Positions 12,520 to 24,880 of a DNA stretch of 64,000 nt are shown here, piece by piece (the stretch's first letter is position 1; each line of letters opens with the position of its first letter). The stretch spans positions 513,174,224 to 513,238,223 of the forward strand of contig NC_092872.1 of NCBI RefSeq assembly GCF_028372415.1. The letters run 5' to 3'. The DNA is from Notamacropus eugenii. Taxonomy: Eukaryota > Chordata > Mammalia > Diprotodontia > Macropodidae. A program made the translations under genes and the position numbers. The notes beneath the pieces are model-generated. The model was not told the DNA's origin, did not search any database, and saw nothing but the letters and a program-made list of their open reading frames with translations.

Positions 12520-12640
12520 AGAATAGTTAATAGCTATCATTTGAAGAGTGCCTTAAGGATTGCAAAGCCTTTTACATATATTATATCATCTGGACTCAAT
12601 AGCTCAATTTCCATTTTGTAAAAGAATAATGAAATGGAAT
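12520..12640 (-). repeat. MIR remnant, antisense
   Basis: ATAGCTATCATTTGAAGAGT, GCAAAGCCTTTTACATATAT, then TCAATTTCCATTTTGTAAAA: reversed MIR 3' half. Confidence 0.55.
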
Positions 12641-13530
12641 TCTTAACTTTTTATATTAAATTCTATTTTGGGGACTTAATTAATTTTTAAGATTTCATCA
12701 TTAATGTTAAATCAATAATCATTTAAATTTGTGTTTAGTGAATCATGATACATTTCCAGATACTGGAAGAGGTACGTGCCTTAGAAAGCTACTCCAGACT
12801 AACCTCCAGACTAATTGAGTTCTCTTTATGCCATGCACTATGATTTTCCAGTTTTTATCAGGCACTACTCCGAAAGAAGGCCTTTTGTGATACTTGGTTG
12901 AATGATAAGGATCAATAGAAAAGAGTAAAAAGATCATTCTATTACTATGATTAACTTTCTATTTTAAAGGCTAAAAATGTGTGTGTGTGTGTGAAGAGGA
13001 GAGGGAATTTTTTTAGAGTTATTAGGGAGACAAATGAGTAGTTTAGGGAAGGGATGAAGAAAAGCAGAAGTATTTTACTCAGAAAACAGAACATTTGGTT
13101 TCTGTGCATTTAAATCACTTGTTACTTTTATAACTGAAACAGTTATTTGCTGAAACATTTGATTGTTTACTAACTTTAATTCTGAAAAGTTTTGACTTTG
13201 ATTTTTGCTTAATTTTGACACCACTGTTTTCAACTACCAGCACTATTTATGTTTACAGAATTTATGGTTTCAGAGTTCAAAGGTTAGCTATTAATGCATA
13301 AAGTACAGGTATACTTGTTATTATGTTAGATCCAATCTTGTTTCCCTTGATTTTTTTTTTCATTTTCTTGTGTTGTAGTAATGTAGTTATTTTGGTAAGC
13401 TATTTTAAATCTCCATCAAAATGTTTTTCAAGCCAAGTATCTTGTTCTTTATGAAATTTATCTATGACTTCATACTCATAGCAGTTTAAAGAGTATGGCC
13501 CCTAAATATATTTACCTATGGAATCATTTT
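12641..13530. other. No recognisable feature apart from a short (GT)n
   Basis: AT-rich DNA with a GT run near 12978-12992. Confidence 0.4.
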
Positions 13531-13534
13531 TGTA

Positions 13535-13650
13535 GTATGGCACAGTGGATAGAGGTCCAAAGTTAAAAGTTAGAAAAAGCTGGATTCATGTCTTGGCTCT
13601 GACACTTGTTGGCTAGGGACGCTGGGCGAGTCACTTAACTTCAGAGTGCT
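13535..13650 (+). repeat. tRNA-headed SINE, partial
   Basis: TATGGCACAGTGGATAGAGG head, CTGACACTTGTTGGCTAGGG, GGGCGAGTCACTTAACTTCA. Confidence 0.65.
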
Positions 13651-13876
13651 GTAGGCTACGTTATTACTGTAATTTCCAGAGAGGGTACAGACCTGCTTTG
13701 GTAGATTTCATCTCCTGACCATTCCCTAAACCAATGAAATCACATGCCCAGTGCTTATTCCTAACTGAGGCTCATGGCACAGTAATTTTCTTATCCTAGT
13801 AATGCCACTTTAAAAATTAAACATGCAAAGGGACCATAGAAAATTTCCTGATTCTCGTATTTAAAGGTTAATGTAC

Positions 13877-14440
13877 TTCAATCAATCAATCAACAAGTAT
13901 TTATAGTGACTACTTTTGGGTTAAGCACAGGGCTAAGTGCTGGGAATATTAAAGCAAAAGCAAAACTGTCCTGATTCCAAGATTACAGTCTAAATGTAGA
14001 GACAAACGTGCTTATAAAAGAATACAAAAGGTAATTTTTGAAGGGGAAATATACTAGCAGCTGGGGAGGGGTGGAAAGGTAGAGGGGAAAGGGGAGGAGA
14101 TATCAGGAAAGAACTCGAGTAGAAGGTGGTAATTGAGGTGAGTCTCAAAGGAAACTAGAATTTCGAAGTGGGGGAGGGGGAAAAGAAAGGAGTGCATTTC
14201 CTGGATGGGGAGGAGAGATGAAGTGTTGTATAGAAGAACAGTGAAAAAACCAAGTATGACTGAACTTGAGTGCATAAAGAAATAATACGGATGAAGCTGG
14301 AAAGGTAAATTGAAGCCAAGTTGTGAAGAGCTTTGAATACTCATCAAAGTATTTTACATTTGATCCTGGATAGGATAGGGATTCATGAGTGATGGATCTG
14401 AACTGAGCTTTAAGAGAACCATTTTAGTAGCTGATAGATT
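13877..14440 (-). mobile_element. L2-clade LINE 3' region, antisense
   Basis: AATCAATCAATCAACAAGTA start, GGGCTAAGTGCTGGGAATAT, then GAAGCTGGAAAGGTAAATTG, GTGAAGAGCTTTGAATACTC and ACATTTGATCCTGGATAGGA. These match in order the reverse of the L2 at 39222-40115. The 97-codon reverse frame inside it is a decayed LINE reading frame, not a gene. Confidence 0.75.
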
Positions 14441-15180
14441 GTAGGATAGATTTAGCTGATAAATTTAATAGGATAGATTGGAATTAAGAATTCATTAAGA
14501 ATCTGGGATATAGAATCTAGTCTTGGCTCTGTTATTGATTAGTTAAAAATAAGTCATTCATTTGTTTCCTTTCGTAAAGATACAGCCATATCATGTGTGA
14601 TAGCAACATATAATGAGGCCATTGCAAATGGCCTAACAAATCCTCTTCATTTGGTAAGAAATAATCTATACTTTTTTCTTATTTAAAATGATATTATTCA
14701 TTTTCTCTTTTCCGGAGGCATTTGAAGTTCTCTCATTATAGATGGCCCTGAGTTAGCCAAAAAAAGAAAAAAGTTTAGTTTCATGGAGTGGCTGAAGGGT
14801 TCATTTTTTTTTCATTTGCATCATGTTTGGGAGGAAAGGTGTGAACAAAGATTCAAAGATTCATAGATTTAGAACCGAGTGAGGACTGAGAGATCTCCCC
14901 TCCCCCCATTTTACAGAAAAGGAAACTGACAGCCAGGGAATGACAGATATTGGTCTATTGTTCTCCCACAGTTCCTCTTCATGGCTCAAAATGGGGGAAT
15001 ATCACAGAATACCAGATTCAGTACCTCTTTTTGTAGGCTGGAGGAGGTTGGGAAATACACTTTTGATCTGTTGATGGGGAAAGAGAATCTGCTGCTTTTG
15101 ACTCATTTTTTTGGCAGGGCTCTCTTCCACTCCCCCCTTCCCCTTTTAGGTAGGGAGGGCACCAACATCTCAAATGCTAC
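14441..15180. other. Upstream flank of the promoter; one MIR-like trace
   Basis: A CORE-SINE-like trace (TTCATAGATTTAGAACCGAG to AAAGGAAACTGACAGCCAGG) lies at about 14857-14940. The rest has no recognisable feature. Confidence 0.45.
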
Positions 15181-15639
15181 TTAAACAAAACGGACTCTCT
15201 GTCGGAGCTGCTCACGTAAACGAAGCGCCGAGCAGCCCGAGCCCACGTAAAGCCTCTTCTCTGAGGTCCAGGTGGACCCAAGGAGCGTGGCTCAGCTCTC
15301 GAGCCAGCAAGCTTCCGCGGGCTATTGGAACTTGCTCGTGTCTTCGATCTTTATTGAAAACAAAAGCAGCTCAGCTCCAGGCCCACGGCCGCGTGCTAGT
15401 TTTCAGGAAGTGCCTTCAAGGTGAGGGACTCAGGCTTTTCACGCAGGTGACCCCCAGTGTCCTGCTTCATCCTCGTCACCCACAACGTACATGGAAGTTA
15501 GAAGAACTGAACCCAATAGAGGGCTTAAGATTGATGCATTCAGGCAGCTGGATCACGATATATATGTATATGCATATTTTCTGAGCATTCAGAAATCCTG
15601 GCTTTTTCCCTTTTCTTTCCAGGACCCATCCCAATCCCA
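15181..15639. other. Moderately GC-rich promoter-proximal DNA, no gene supported
   Basis: Composition rises towards the CpG island. A 136-codon + frame (15174-15584) has no motif, no known similarity and no splice context, so it is not called. Confidence 0.45.
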
Positions 15640-15990
15640 ACAAGTGACACACCTTGGCGGGGCGGGGGGGAAGGAGAGGCACAGGTCCCTTCTGCGTCTG
15701 CGCACTCCTCACTTTCCGTGCCCCCCTTCCCGCTTTCTCTGTTTTCCCCCTCCCCCTTCCCCGCCTCTGTTTCTACCTGTCACTTGAACTGCCGGGGCGC
15801 GCGCCGGGGCCTCGTTGGCGCGCGCGCTCCGGCTCCCTCCTCCCCCCTTGCCCTGGCTTCCCCCTCCGCCCGCAGAAGGTACGAAGTCGAGAACGTGTGC
15901 GCGACGCCGGCCCGGACAGCCCTCGGGGCTCTGGGGCGGGCGGGTGTGGAGGGAACGCGCGGGGGTGGGGGGGTCGCGCGCGCGGCTCGT

Positions 15991-15996
15991 CACGTG
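15991..15996. promoter_or_regulatory. Palindromic E-box CACGTG in the CpG island
   Basis: The context TCACGTGG is a good match to sites for USF, MYC/MAX or TFE3-type bHLH-ZIP proteins. It lies about 0.2 kb upstream of the likely first exon. Which factor binds, if any, cannot be told from sequence. Confidence 0.5.
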
Positions 15997-16159
15997 GTGG
16001 CTGTGGGCGGGACAGAAGGGGAGGGGAGGGGGGAGTCGGGGAGAAGAGGAGGAGGCGCTTGGGGAGACGGAGGGGGCGGAGCCTCGGCTTGCCCGAGCTG
16101 GTCGGGAGGAGGGGTGAAGAGGAGGCGGGGTCTCGGGGGTTGGCGATCCCGAGCGAGGA

Positions 16160-16459
16160 GGGAGCAACAGCTGCACCGTAACAATTTACAAACAATCCCC
16201 AACTGCAATGGAGAAGCCCGTTCTCCTCCTCCTCCTCCTCAGCCGCAGCAGCAGCAGCCGCAGCCCCGGTAGCTCCTCCTCCGCCTCCTCCGCCTCCTCC
16301 TCCTGCCCCCGGCACCCGAGCCCCGCTGCCCGCGGGCAGTAGTTCGGTGAGGAGGATTAGGGGGCGCCCTTCTCCTGCCCCGGGCTCCTCTCGCACACTC
16401 CTCCCCGGGCGTCCCCCACCTCCTCCGCCCGGCCCACCTTCGCCCTCCTCCCGCCTGAG
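16160..16459 (+). other. ZNF217: ZNF217 exon 1, non-coding (5' end uncertain)
   Basis: The right end is defined by a strong donor, CTGAG|GTGAGC, with the intron starting at 16460. The left boundary given is only a placeholder because start sites in CpG islands are dispersed. The exon holds CTC/TCC and CAGCAG trinucleotide tracts (16223-16310). It also holds an upstream ATG at 16208 that opens a 44-codon ORF. The acceptor it joins is at 30770-30771. I infer the exon from promoter position and splice signal; no transcript data are available. Confidence 0.6.
16208..16342 (+). other. Upstream ORF in ZNF217 exon 1 (44 codons)
   Basis: The ATG at 16208 opens a frame ending with TAG at 16340-16342. 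It encodes MEKPV, six leucines, and then a Ser-rich, Arg/Pro-containing stretch from the trinucleotide repeats. If transcription starts upstream of 16208, this uORF would precede the main start and end before the exon 1 donor. It could dampen translation of ZNF217. The composition is repeat-driven, so the peptide itself need not be functional. Confidence 0.45.
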
Positions 16460-16936
16460 GTGAGCCTGCCGCGGGGGGGAGGGGAGGGGCGTGTGTGTGC
16501 GGGGGACCCCCGCCCCCCTTACCCCTCAGATTTCACCCTCCCTCTTGTGGCAATCTGGGGAGGGGGTGTTGGAGATCGGGGTGAGGGCAGCCCGCCTCCT
16601 TCCCCCTCATCGTGTGAGAAGTTGTGTGTGTGTATATATGGGGGGGGTCTCCTGAAGAGGGGGCTGTCAAAGGATGAGTCCGAGGCTGCCCAGGGGAGGA
16701 AGGTGGCACCGGGGGCAGGGCTCTCCATGAGGTGTTCGCACAAAAGGCAGAGAAACTCCCTGTCTTCCCTCCCCTCTCTCCCCTCCCTCGCTCCCTCCCC
16801 TCTTCCTTCCTCTCCGCCCCCCACCCCCTGGCTCCTCATTCAAACCCTCAACTCGTGTGGTGTCAGTTTAATCCTGGCGGCCGCGGAGGGAGGAAATGGC
16901 AGAGGGGCAGGAGCGGCAGGTAAAGGGTGGCCGGCC

Positions 16937-16965
16937 GGGAGGGGGAGGGGGAGGGGGAGGGGAGG
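16937..16965 (+). promoter_or_regulatory. G-quadruplex-capable G tract at the start of intron 1
   Basis: Runs of four to five G are separated by single A bases, on the non-template strand of ZNF217, about 480 bp after the exon 1 donor. This matches the standard G4 pattern (four or more runs of at least three G with short loops) and favours R-loops. The signal is structural; no function is shown. Confidence 0.6.
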
Positions 16966-17199
16966 AGAAATGGGAAGACAGAAAACATTTCCTCCGAAGT
17001 TCACTGTCTCTGATTTTTTTTTCTTCCCCCCCCGCCATTGCCTTCTGGCTCTGGCACCCCCCCTTTCCGTTTCATCCCCACGCTCCCTCGGGCCTCCCCC
17101 CAGTCCCCCCACTTAATAACATCTCTCCACTCTCCCCATTTTTTGTCCCTTTGGTGCCCCCCAGCCCCCCCCCCCCCCCGCTTCTAATAAATAACCCGG

Positions 17200-20100
17200 A
17201 AAATCACACCGTCTAAATGAATGTATGCATTAATGGTGTTGGGATAGCTATGTGTAAATACATTTTTACACACGCACTATTTTAAATATTCAAAATGGCT
17301 TTTTGGGGGGGGGTTATTGAAGGGTAGTTAACATTTCTTTGTAAGGGAGATGCTGATCCCAGGGAAGGGTTACTTGTGTGGCTGGGGGGGGGGAGCTATT
17401 AATGAAAAGTTTATCGATCCGTTGTCAGTTTCTTTTTTTGTTTGACTGGGCGCTTTTCTTTATTTTGATGAGGCAGTGGGGAGTGCGTTCTGGGAGTTCA
17501 CCCACCTTCCGATCGTCTGTGTGGCAGCTTTTTAATTGTGGATGGGTAGGAAGTTAGGAAAGCAAAACAATAAGCCCGAAGCAGGCGTTAGCAGCCACAA
17601 TAGAGCTCTTTAAACCAGGAAAAATGAAATGCCCAACTGCTTGCGGATAGTCTGGGTCCTCGCTGGATCTGTAGAAATCCTCCTGAGGTTCTGTGTCTGG
17701 TGCTGTTGGGGCGCCTTCTGAAGACAGGGAGATCTTCCTGCGTGGAGCCTCCGTGTAATCTCTTGTGAGTGTGGGACTCTTTGGAGTGTGTGAATTGAAG
17801 TGAGAGTTTTGAAGTGGTCTCCAGGACGGAGCTATGCGGGTTATTGATTTACCGATGAAAGGCGTTTTCAGAAGGCTTCGTTTACTGTATGGGTGGAAGC
17901 AGGTTTTTAAGGAATCGCATGTTTTCTTTTTAAATGACCTTGAAAGCTTAAAGAATAACTTTCTAACTCCAGTTCTAGTGGAAAGAAAAGGCAGAACAAG
18001 CAGAGTGATAGAGAGTAAGCTGAAAATAGAAATAGGAACTGAACAGTGAAGGGTTAGCATAGAAGTGTGTGTAAAAAGGGAAGTGTCTTTGAGGTGGAGG
18101 GTAGATGAAACACACTCACTTCAAATAGGAGATAAAATAGACTTTATTCATACTTTACTAAACCTTAAGCTGCAAGTGTGATAGGATCGCCTAGATTCAG
18201 AGGAGGAAAACGTTTAACTACAAGTTGAGTAGCAGGCAGTGACTTGCTGACCGATGATTGCCTACTCTTGTTTGTTAAAGGTTTTGTGTTTATCAGAAGT
18301 AGTCCTAGAGGGCTTGGGCAGTGTTCAGAAATGTTTTCACCTCACTTTGGGGGAAATTTCACCTTTTGGGAAGTCTGGGATAAGGCAAATTCTCGAGTTT
18401 GAACCAATATTTTACGATGAAAGGGTAGGGCCAATGAAGTAGGGGAAACTGCATTCTTCCGCGGGTAGAAGGAGGGGTGAGGGTGGGGCTGGGGTTGGGA
18501 AAGCGGGGGAGTTTTTCCTAAAACTTTAGTTACATGAGTAAGAAAGACCTGCCAAGGATGATGTGCCAGCTCTTACTACTTTATCAATAGATTGTTTACC
18601 ACAGTTTTAGCAACTAAAAAAACTTCAGGGGAGTCGTGTTTACACTCAATATTTTGACCTGCAGTTACATTGTAGAACTATAAGACTAAAAATTTGTCTT
18701 TTGGAAGTCAGCCTGTAAGGATTTGAAGCTTTCCCTTTTAGCATGTATAAAATAAATGGCAGTCATAATGGATTGACTGACTAGTTTGGGGTCGTTAAAT
18801 GTTTATTCCATGTTCTAAAGGAGCTCATTGAATATATTTCTAGGTATTTTGGAATCATTAAACTGTATATAGCTATTTAAGAACCATAGATCTGATTTAC
18901 TTCAGGTTGATTCAATTATGTCTTCATCGCTTTTGAGTTGGTTGAATGACTTGACATGAGATTAAGCACAACAAAAGAAAAGGCAGGGTAACAACAGCTG
19001 CCTTCCAGTACTGGAACACTAGTGGGCTTTGCAAGTAGGCCCTTTACCTTTCCTTTTGTCTGGTGTCAAGTAGTAAGTTTAAATGTTCAAGTTATGCTGT
19101 ACTTTGTAATGTAAGGCTATGCTATATTGAGCTTATATATTAAGATACTATTCTTTATAAAAATTTAAAACAAGTGAGCCATTTCGTGTCTAAAATGTAA
19201 AAACATATACATATATACATATATATATGAAAAGACAAGTGCACAGTAATACATAACTGCTTTTTAGTCAAAAAGTTGGACAAAGTCACCACTAGTTTGT
19301 ACTTGCATAGTTAATGTGTACTAAGTACATTTAAGGTGTGTCCACCTCATGGCTGCTTATGTTTTTTTCTTCTTCTGAGTAGTCGTGTTTATTCTAGGTT
19401 CAGTTTTATTTAGTATTGAAGATAATTTTTTTGATCTGATTGTAATGGAAAAATTTTGTTCAAAGTCTTGAAAAAGGAATTTACTACCTTTTTATCAGTT
19501 ATATGTGCTGTTAGAGTTCCTAAAAGGCAATGGCTAGCTTAAAATAAGTTCAGTTGTTGATAATTATATGCAAAAAACAAGTTGATTATTTATGTGAAAT
19601 GACTGAAAAAACAAGTTTAGTGGCCTTCTGTGTGTTTGGATTTTGAATATTGGTTTGAAGAGGAAGACAGCCTTTTGAAAAGAATTGCATGTCTATTTGC
19701 ATGTAGGAGGAGGAAGTAGGAAAAAAAAAGACTGACTTTATAGGTAAAGTACACATACTTTTCCCTTAGTTTCCAACTTCTTTTAATCCTTTTATCTTCA
19801 TAACGACTTTCCTACCATGAATCTTTGCTTATCTTTTAATATCTTTTGAGTTAGAGTTTGAGAGCTTGTTGTATTTTTATGTAATTGTTTTTCACTTCTA
19901 TTCAAAAAGGAGGGAGGGGAGAAGCATCCAAAAATTCTGGTTAGAAGAATAGTTTTTTTTTCTTTTTAAAGAAATCTGTTTAGATACAGTTATACTTTTT
20001 CAGCTATTAAGGGGATGGGGAGGGCAAAGGAGAGGTGGAGGGAGGGGCTTATTATTATTATTAGCTTTTTTAATAGACTTATAGTACCTTTAGCACACAG

Positions 20101-23100
20101 AATATGCCATGTTTGTCTCCCTAAATATTTTAAGTTTGATTTTCCTTTTTAAAAAGTAGGCCTGCTAAATAATTGAGGATTATAGTAATCTATCAAATCA
20201 GAATTTTTTTCTTTTCAGATACGTGCTTCCTCCCCTCTTTAAAACAAAAAAAGTCAACAACAACACAAACCCTTTCACCATTGAAAAAAGATCTTTAATA
20301 CAAAGTGGTATAGTTGTGACTCAGCAGGGCTGCTCTCACTCAGCCTTAGAGCTGTATTAATTTAGAGATGCTTGATTAGAACGTCAGGGGACCTTATCAA
20401 ATGTACTATTTTTCCACTTTATATTGGTATCTATAAGTTTAAAAAAAATTGGTTGAAAATGAACTTTTGAACAATTTTAATGATATTTCAATGTTTAAAA
20501 CAATTCTGGCAAAAAAAAAAAAAAAAGAATATACTTATCTGGCTTGCTTCCTAAAGCAAATAATTTTATATTCTGAGTAAAGCTTCTAAAATTGTTTCTA
20601 CTTATTCACATTTCTGGTATTTAAACTTCCTAGTTAAAGTTGTCACACCCACTTGAATGAATGATGCCAGGGCACACTCGAAATTGTGATTTTTTTTTTT
20701 TAAGAGTTGTTAGGCATAGCTTGGTTAAATGTGATAACACCCACTATTTAGCATGTTCTGACTTCCCGTTTAAGGTTAATCCTTTAACGGTGTATTTTTA
20801 CAAGTGGACTGGAAAGATGATGAGACAAGTAAGGTGAATAGTACTACCTTTATTTCTGGAACTAGATTGTGTGCACCTTTTTGAGAGTTGGAAAAAAGTT
20901 CCTTTAATTGCCTTTTCTCCAGCTTTTATCAAGGCACTTTTCCTTTAGTAACTTTAAGTCCTGCTTAACCTTCTTTACCATTTCATCAAGTGAATATGGG
21001 AATTGGATGTAGGCAAGCAGTTGTTTAAGCCTATGGTGATTTCAATCATAGGAAAATATGAACTGACTTATCTTAGTTTTCATATTACTGTGAGATAGTA
21101 TTTTCTCTCCTTCATTCCCTCTCATCCCCTCAGCAAAAAAACAGCAACAACCAAAAAATAACCCACCCAAAATCTGGAAAGTGAAGTAAGGTTTTTGTTC
21201 TGAGAACAAAATGTTTTTATACTTTTAGCATGAATAGAGCTAGTGAACACGTGGCTACTAATGGTAGTTAATTTACACATCTTTGCTTATCTCAAAAGAC
21301 AAAATCTTTTGTAACTAGGGTAAATGTAAATTGCTATATAGCTGGAATTTTTACATTTTGCCTATGGCAGCAAACATGTATTGCACAAAAGAATGACATT
21401 TTCTGAATTTAGAGAGTAAAACATTTGTATATAATATTATGATTCTATTTGGATTGTATGTGAGATTTCAGTATTAGAACTGTATAATGCAATACAAGTA
21501 GAAAATTGTAACCGTTGGGTACATTTTGAGAATTTTTCCCACTTTAGTGAAAACATCTTTTTAACCAGCAACTTTGTCTGATTACACAGGGGAAAGAGAT
21601 GTTTAAAAATCAGACTTCTGGAGTGTATAGAAAGCTTATTTCAAAGAAGTTTTTTAAAAAACTATTCTTTCATAAAGCCACCAATCCATCATGAACAGGT
21701 TGACTTCCTCTGCAGTAACACTGAATTGTTAGTAAGTAGGGGGAAGTCCCATGTATCCAGTTACCATCAAAAATTTCTCTGATTAGCACTATTAGGGTGT
21801 TCATCAGATAACTTCATATTAGGTAACTTTTGTTAGCTTAAAACATAGTGCTTTCTTCTAAGGGGAATAAGACAAAATAAAGGTTCCTGGAAATTTTGGT
21901 CCACACTTTGGTCATTTTATGATAAAATGGTGTAATAAGACAACTGTTACTTACAAAGAGTTATCCCATACAAAGAATTAGAAATTTAACTATTTTCCTT
22001 ATTTTTCATTATGTCTTTGGAGGCAAATCTATGTATATTTCAAAGTGGTAATGTAGAGACAAGTCTTTTTTAAATATTGAATTTATGTTTTGGCATTCAC
22101 ATTCTTTGGTTCTCCATTTTGCCTTTTTTTTTTCCCTAAGGAGTGTCTTATAGGTACTAGTGTTGGAGATAGAACCCATATCAGTGTTTCTGTTCATTTC
22201 ATTAATAATTACTAATAATGATACACTTGATTCTCCTTAGTGTCACCCCATATTCCAGTTTCACCTCAAGGAAACAGGCTAGTCTAAAACTAATTGTGGC
22301 AACTAAGGGTGGGTAGCATATGCCATTTATGTAATTGATGTATAAATGTACATAGGAATATTTTACATATTTGAAAGAACTTTTAAAACCAGATTTATAT
22401 GTTTTCTGGTTCCAATACATGTATTTTTGAAATTCTGAAAACTGATACATTTTCAATTCCCTTTTGAGGCTTTTTGGGTGATTGATTACTCAATTTTTCT
22501 GAATTTTCTTGAGCAAAATTCCAGTCCTAGTAGACATGCTGATCTACTACATGATGCTGGTGAAGGAGAGAGGAGTTGATATTTTGTAATCTGGATATTT
22601 TTTAAGTAGTTCACTTTAAGTATAGGTACTAGATGGACATTTTCAGTATTACATACTAAACTTACATGGAATGCTAATTGTTCAGTCATTCACATAAAAG
22701 GAGACTCATTTATTTCTTATTTTTCAAAATGACCTAGTTAGTTGAAAAGGGGTCAAGAAACTTACTCTTCATATTACTGCTACTCCCCCGCTAAGTGGAG
22801 GAACTTTTGGGACTTAAAAAAAAAATGTGCCTTTGTGGTGTTGATGGGTATTGTCTAACTATATTAAATAAAGCTGAAATACTTGTTAAATCAGTTCTGT
22901 TGCAGTAATCATGTTTCCTGAAAAGGAATAGAGCCAGCCATCTTAGGAAAACGTGAAGTTCATGAGTGGTAATTTATAAAATTTTACATCTTGTGGTTTA
23001 CTTACCATATGAATTTTAATTTTGGTGGGGAAAGAAAATATTAAGTGTAGGTAGAACCCATTACACTGTGTTAGAGCAACTCTTAGGCTTTACTTTAATC

Positions 23101-24720
23101 CCATCCAGCCTTCTTAATTCTTAGAGTAAACAGGTTAAATAGTGGAATAAAGGTTATTCCCAGAAATGATTGTCTTCTTTGTTCTTAAATATGCTTGACT
23201 TTTCAGTAACTTTTATAGTGTTTTTTTCGTAGAGGTTTGTGTTTTGAAGGAGAGTTTAAAATAGCAGTTCCTTTAAAATTTAGAAATTTGCAGTGTAGTT
23301 ATAGGAAACAAAATTAATGTTTAAAAATTATTCAGTTAAGGTCAGATGTTGACAGTGAACTTCATTTAGTCTAGATATGTAACAATTCTGACAGCCTCTA
23401 ATCTTATCACTAAATTTTATTAGCAAGATTACAGTAAAAGAATACTTTATGTCCCCAAATAACTTTTTATAACTGAAACTTTATTTGCATGTAATTTCAA
23501 GAAAAACATGCATGTTTTCTATAGAATCTTACAAATTCTCCTTAGATCTGGTAGAATAAATTATAATGTCCTATATCAGCTTTGAACTTCTCCATTCTCT
23601 CTTTTTAATCTAAGTATTTTGCTTTAGCTGACTACATTAGGAATGTGAGTTTGTCCATTTGGCCCATGGGTTGTGACCTTGGTGATTTCCTTGAAATAGT
23701 GATGAATGATTTAAAGTTACAAGTTTACTGATTGCCTCTGTAGATTATGTGGATGTTTCTCTACTTGTCACATTGAAAAAATACGGACACCATATTCTAA
23801 TGTCTTTTAAAGTAGGGGACTACATTTGGAGAAGCTGCAAACTGCATAACTAGAACTTGTAGGTATTTTTACATTCTAAGAGGCTGAAAATTAGATAGCT
23901 GGGCAGACATTGACAATTTATTTGATCAAATTCTAAACTACTCAAGTCTAATCTGAAATGTAAGCTATAGGAAGAAATTTGGTAAGTTTGATGTATAAAG
24001 TCTCTTTAAGTGGTAATATTTAGTCTTAAGCTAGCTTTTGGTACATAAACAGTTTGGCATTGGTTTTGTGATTTATTTTTTTCTTTGGACAGTGCATTTT
24101 TAGCAACTCTTCAGTAATTTTGAAAGTACAGGTTGTATTTTCTTAATATTTCTAACAGGAGACCAAATTTGTATAGCAAATATGGATATCAATTTTAAAA
24201 ATACACCTTAAAGTTAAAAAAAATGAGCATATTTGATACAATGATCTCTGCAATAAAATTGCAGCACTAATCACATGAGGAAAATACATTTGGAAAAGTT
24301 TATTTTTAAAGCAAACTTGTAGAAAGATAATATTCTTAAAGCATTCTTCTGAAAAAAACTGGTATTTTTATTAATTCTGCTCTATATCAAGATAGCTAAC
24401 CAAAATTTCTGCATCACAGAAACTAAAGACATCCCTGTTGTAACTTTGTAACTGGTTCTTGAATTAAAAGTTTGGTAATTTTCATAGAAGTTTTATTCTT
24501 TGAATTGGAGTGTGTTTCAGATGTAAGGAATTTAAATGTCTAAGGCTACTTTTAATTAAAAGTAGATGGAATGTAATATAAAGTGTTCTTTAAGTTAAAA
24601 AAAATGAGCATATCTTAAACATATCCTTGTCGCTTTTGAAAATCCACCTCTATGGGCCTATTCACAAGGGTTTTTAACAGAAGTCAATTGCAGTCTAATT
24701 GTATGAAAGACTTTCGTTTA
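17200..24720 (+). other. Repeat-poor part of ZNF217 intron 1
   Basis: In about 7.5 kb I recognise no SINE, LINE or DNA transposon. I see only small simple runs (A16 at 20511-20526, an AT run at 19205-19230, a TTA run near 20050). The flanks carry a repeat every few hundred bases. A 168-codon reverse ORF (17554-18060) lies at its start; I do not call it a gene. Confidence 0.55.
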
Positions 24721-24724
24721 TTTA

Positions 24725-24880
24725 AGGATGCAGTACGATAAGGGAAAGAGCACTCACTGGTTTTGAAGTTTTTGGAGTTAGAGGACTGGGTTTCATACCC
24801 TTCCTCTGAAACTATCTTTGTGACTTTGGACAAGTCACTAAATGTCGTTGGGCCTTAGCTTTCTCTTCTTCAAGCTCTAG
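24725..24880 (+). repeat. MIR-like SINE
   Basis: GATAAGGGAAAGAGCACTCA head, TGTGACTTTGGACAAGTCAC core, TGGGCCTTAGCTTTCTC. Confidence 0.65.

Larger units (their letters stand above)
15640..16480 (+). promoter_or_regulatory. ZNF217: CpG-island promoter of ZNF217
   Basis: This is a sharp GC- and CpG-rich block in otherwise AT-rich DNA. It holds several Sp1-type GC boxes (near 15655-15664, GGGGCGGG at 15933-15940, and near 16070 and 16121), runs of alternating CG near 15797, 15830 and 15975, and a palindromic E-box at 15991-15996. It has no obvious TATA box, as expected for a housekeeping-type promoter with dispersed start sites. It lies immediately upstream of and over the predicted first exon. 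The exact transcription start cannot be read from sequence. GC-rich, less CpG-dense sequence continues to about 17.2 kb. Confidence 0.85.

Noticed and set aside
14054..14347. 97-codon reverse ORF as a possible small membrane protein
   Set aside because: It follows the sense direction of a decayed L2 3' region; the Leu/Phe/Pro content comes from L2 ORF2 and UTR sequence.
15174..15584. 136-codon ORF just upstream of the CpG island
   Set aside because: No motif, no similarity I recognise, and it runs over a compositional transition. It could be an upstream exon of something, but nothing supports that.
15654..16396. Several long overlapping ORFs on both strands (up to 207 codons) in the CpG island
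   Set aside because: GC-rich DNA has few stop codons. The translations are Pro/Arg/Gly/Ser low-complexity and overlap each other in all frames, with no recognisable domain.
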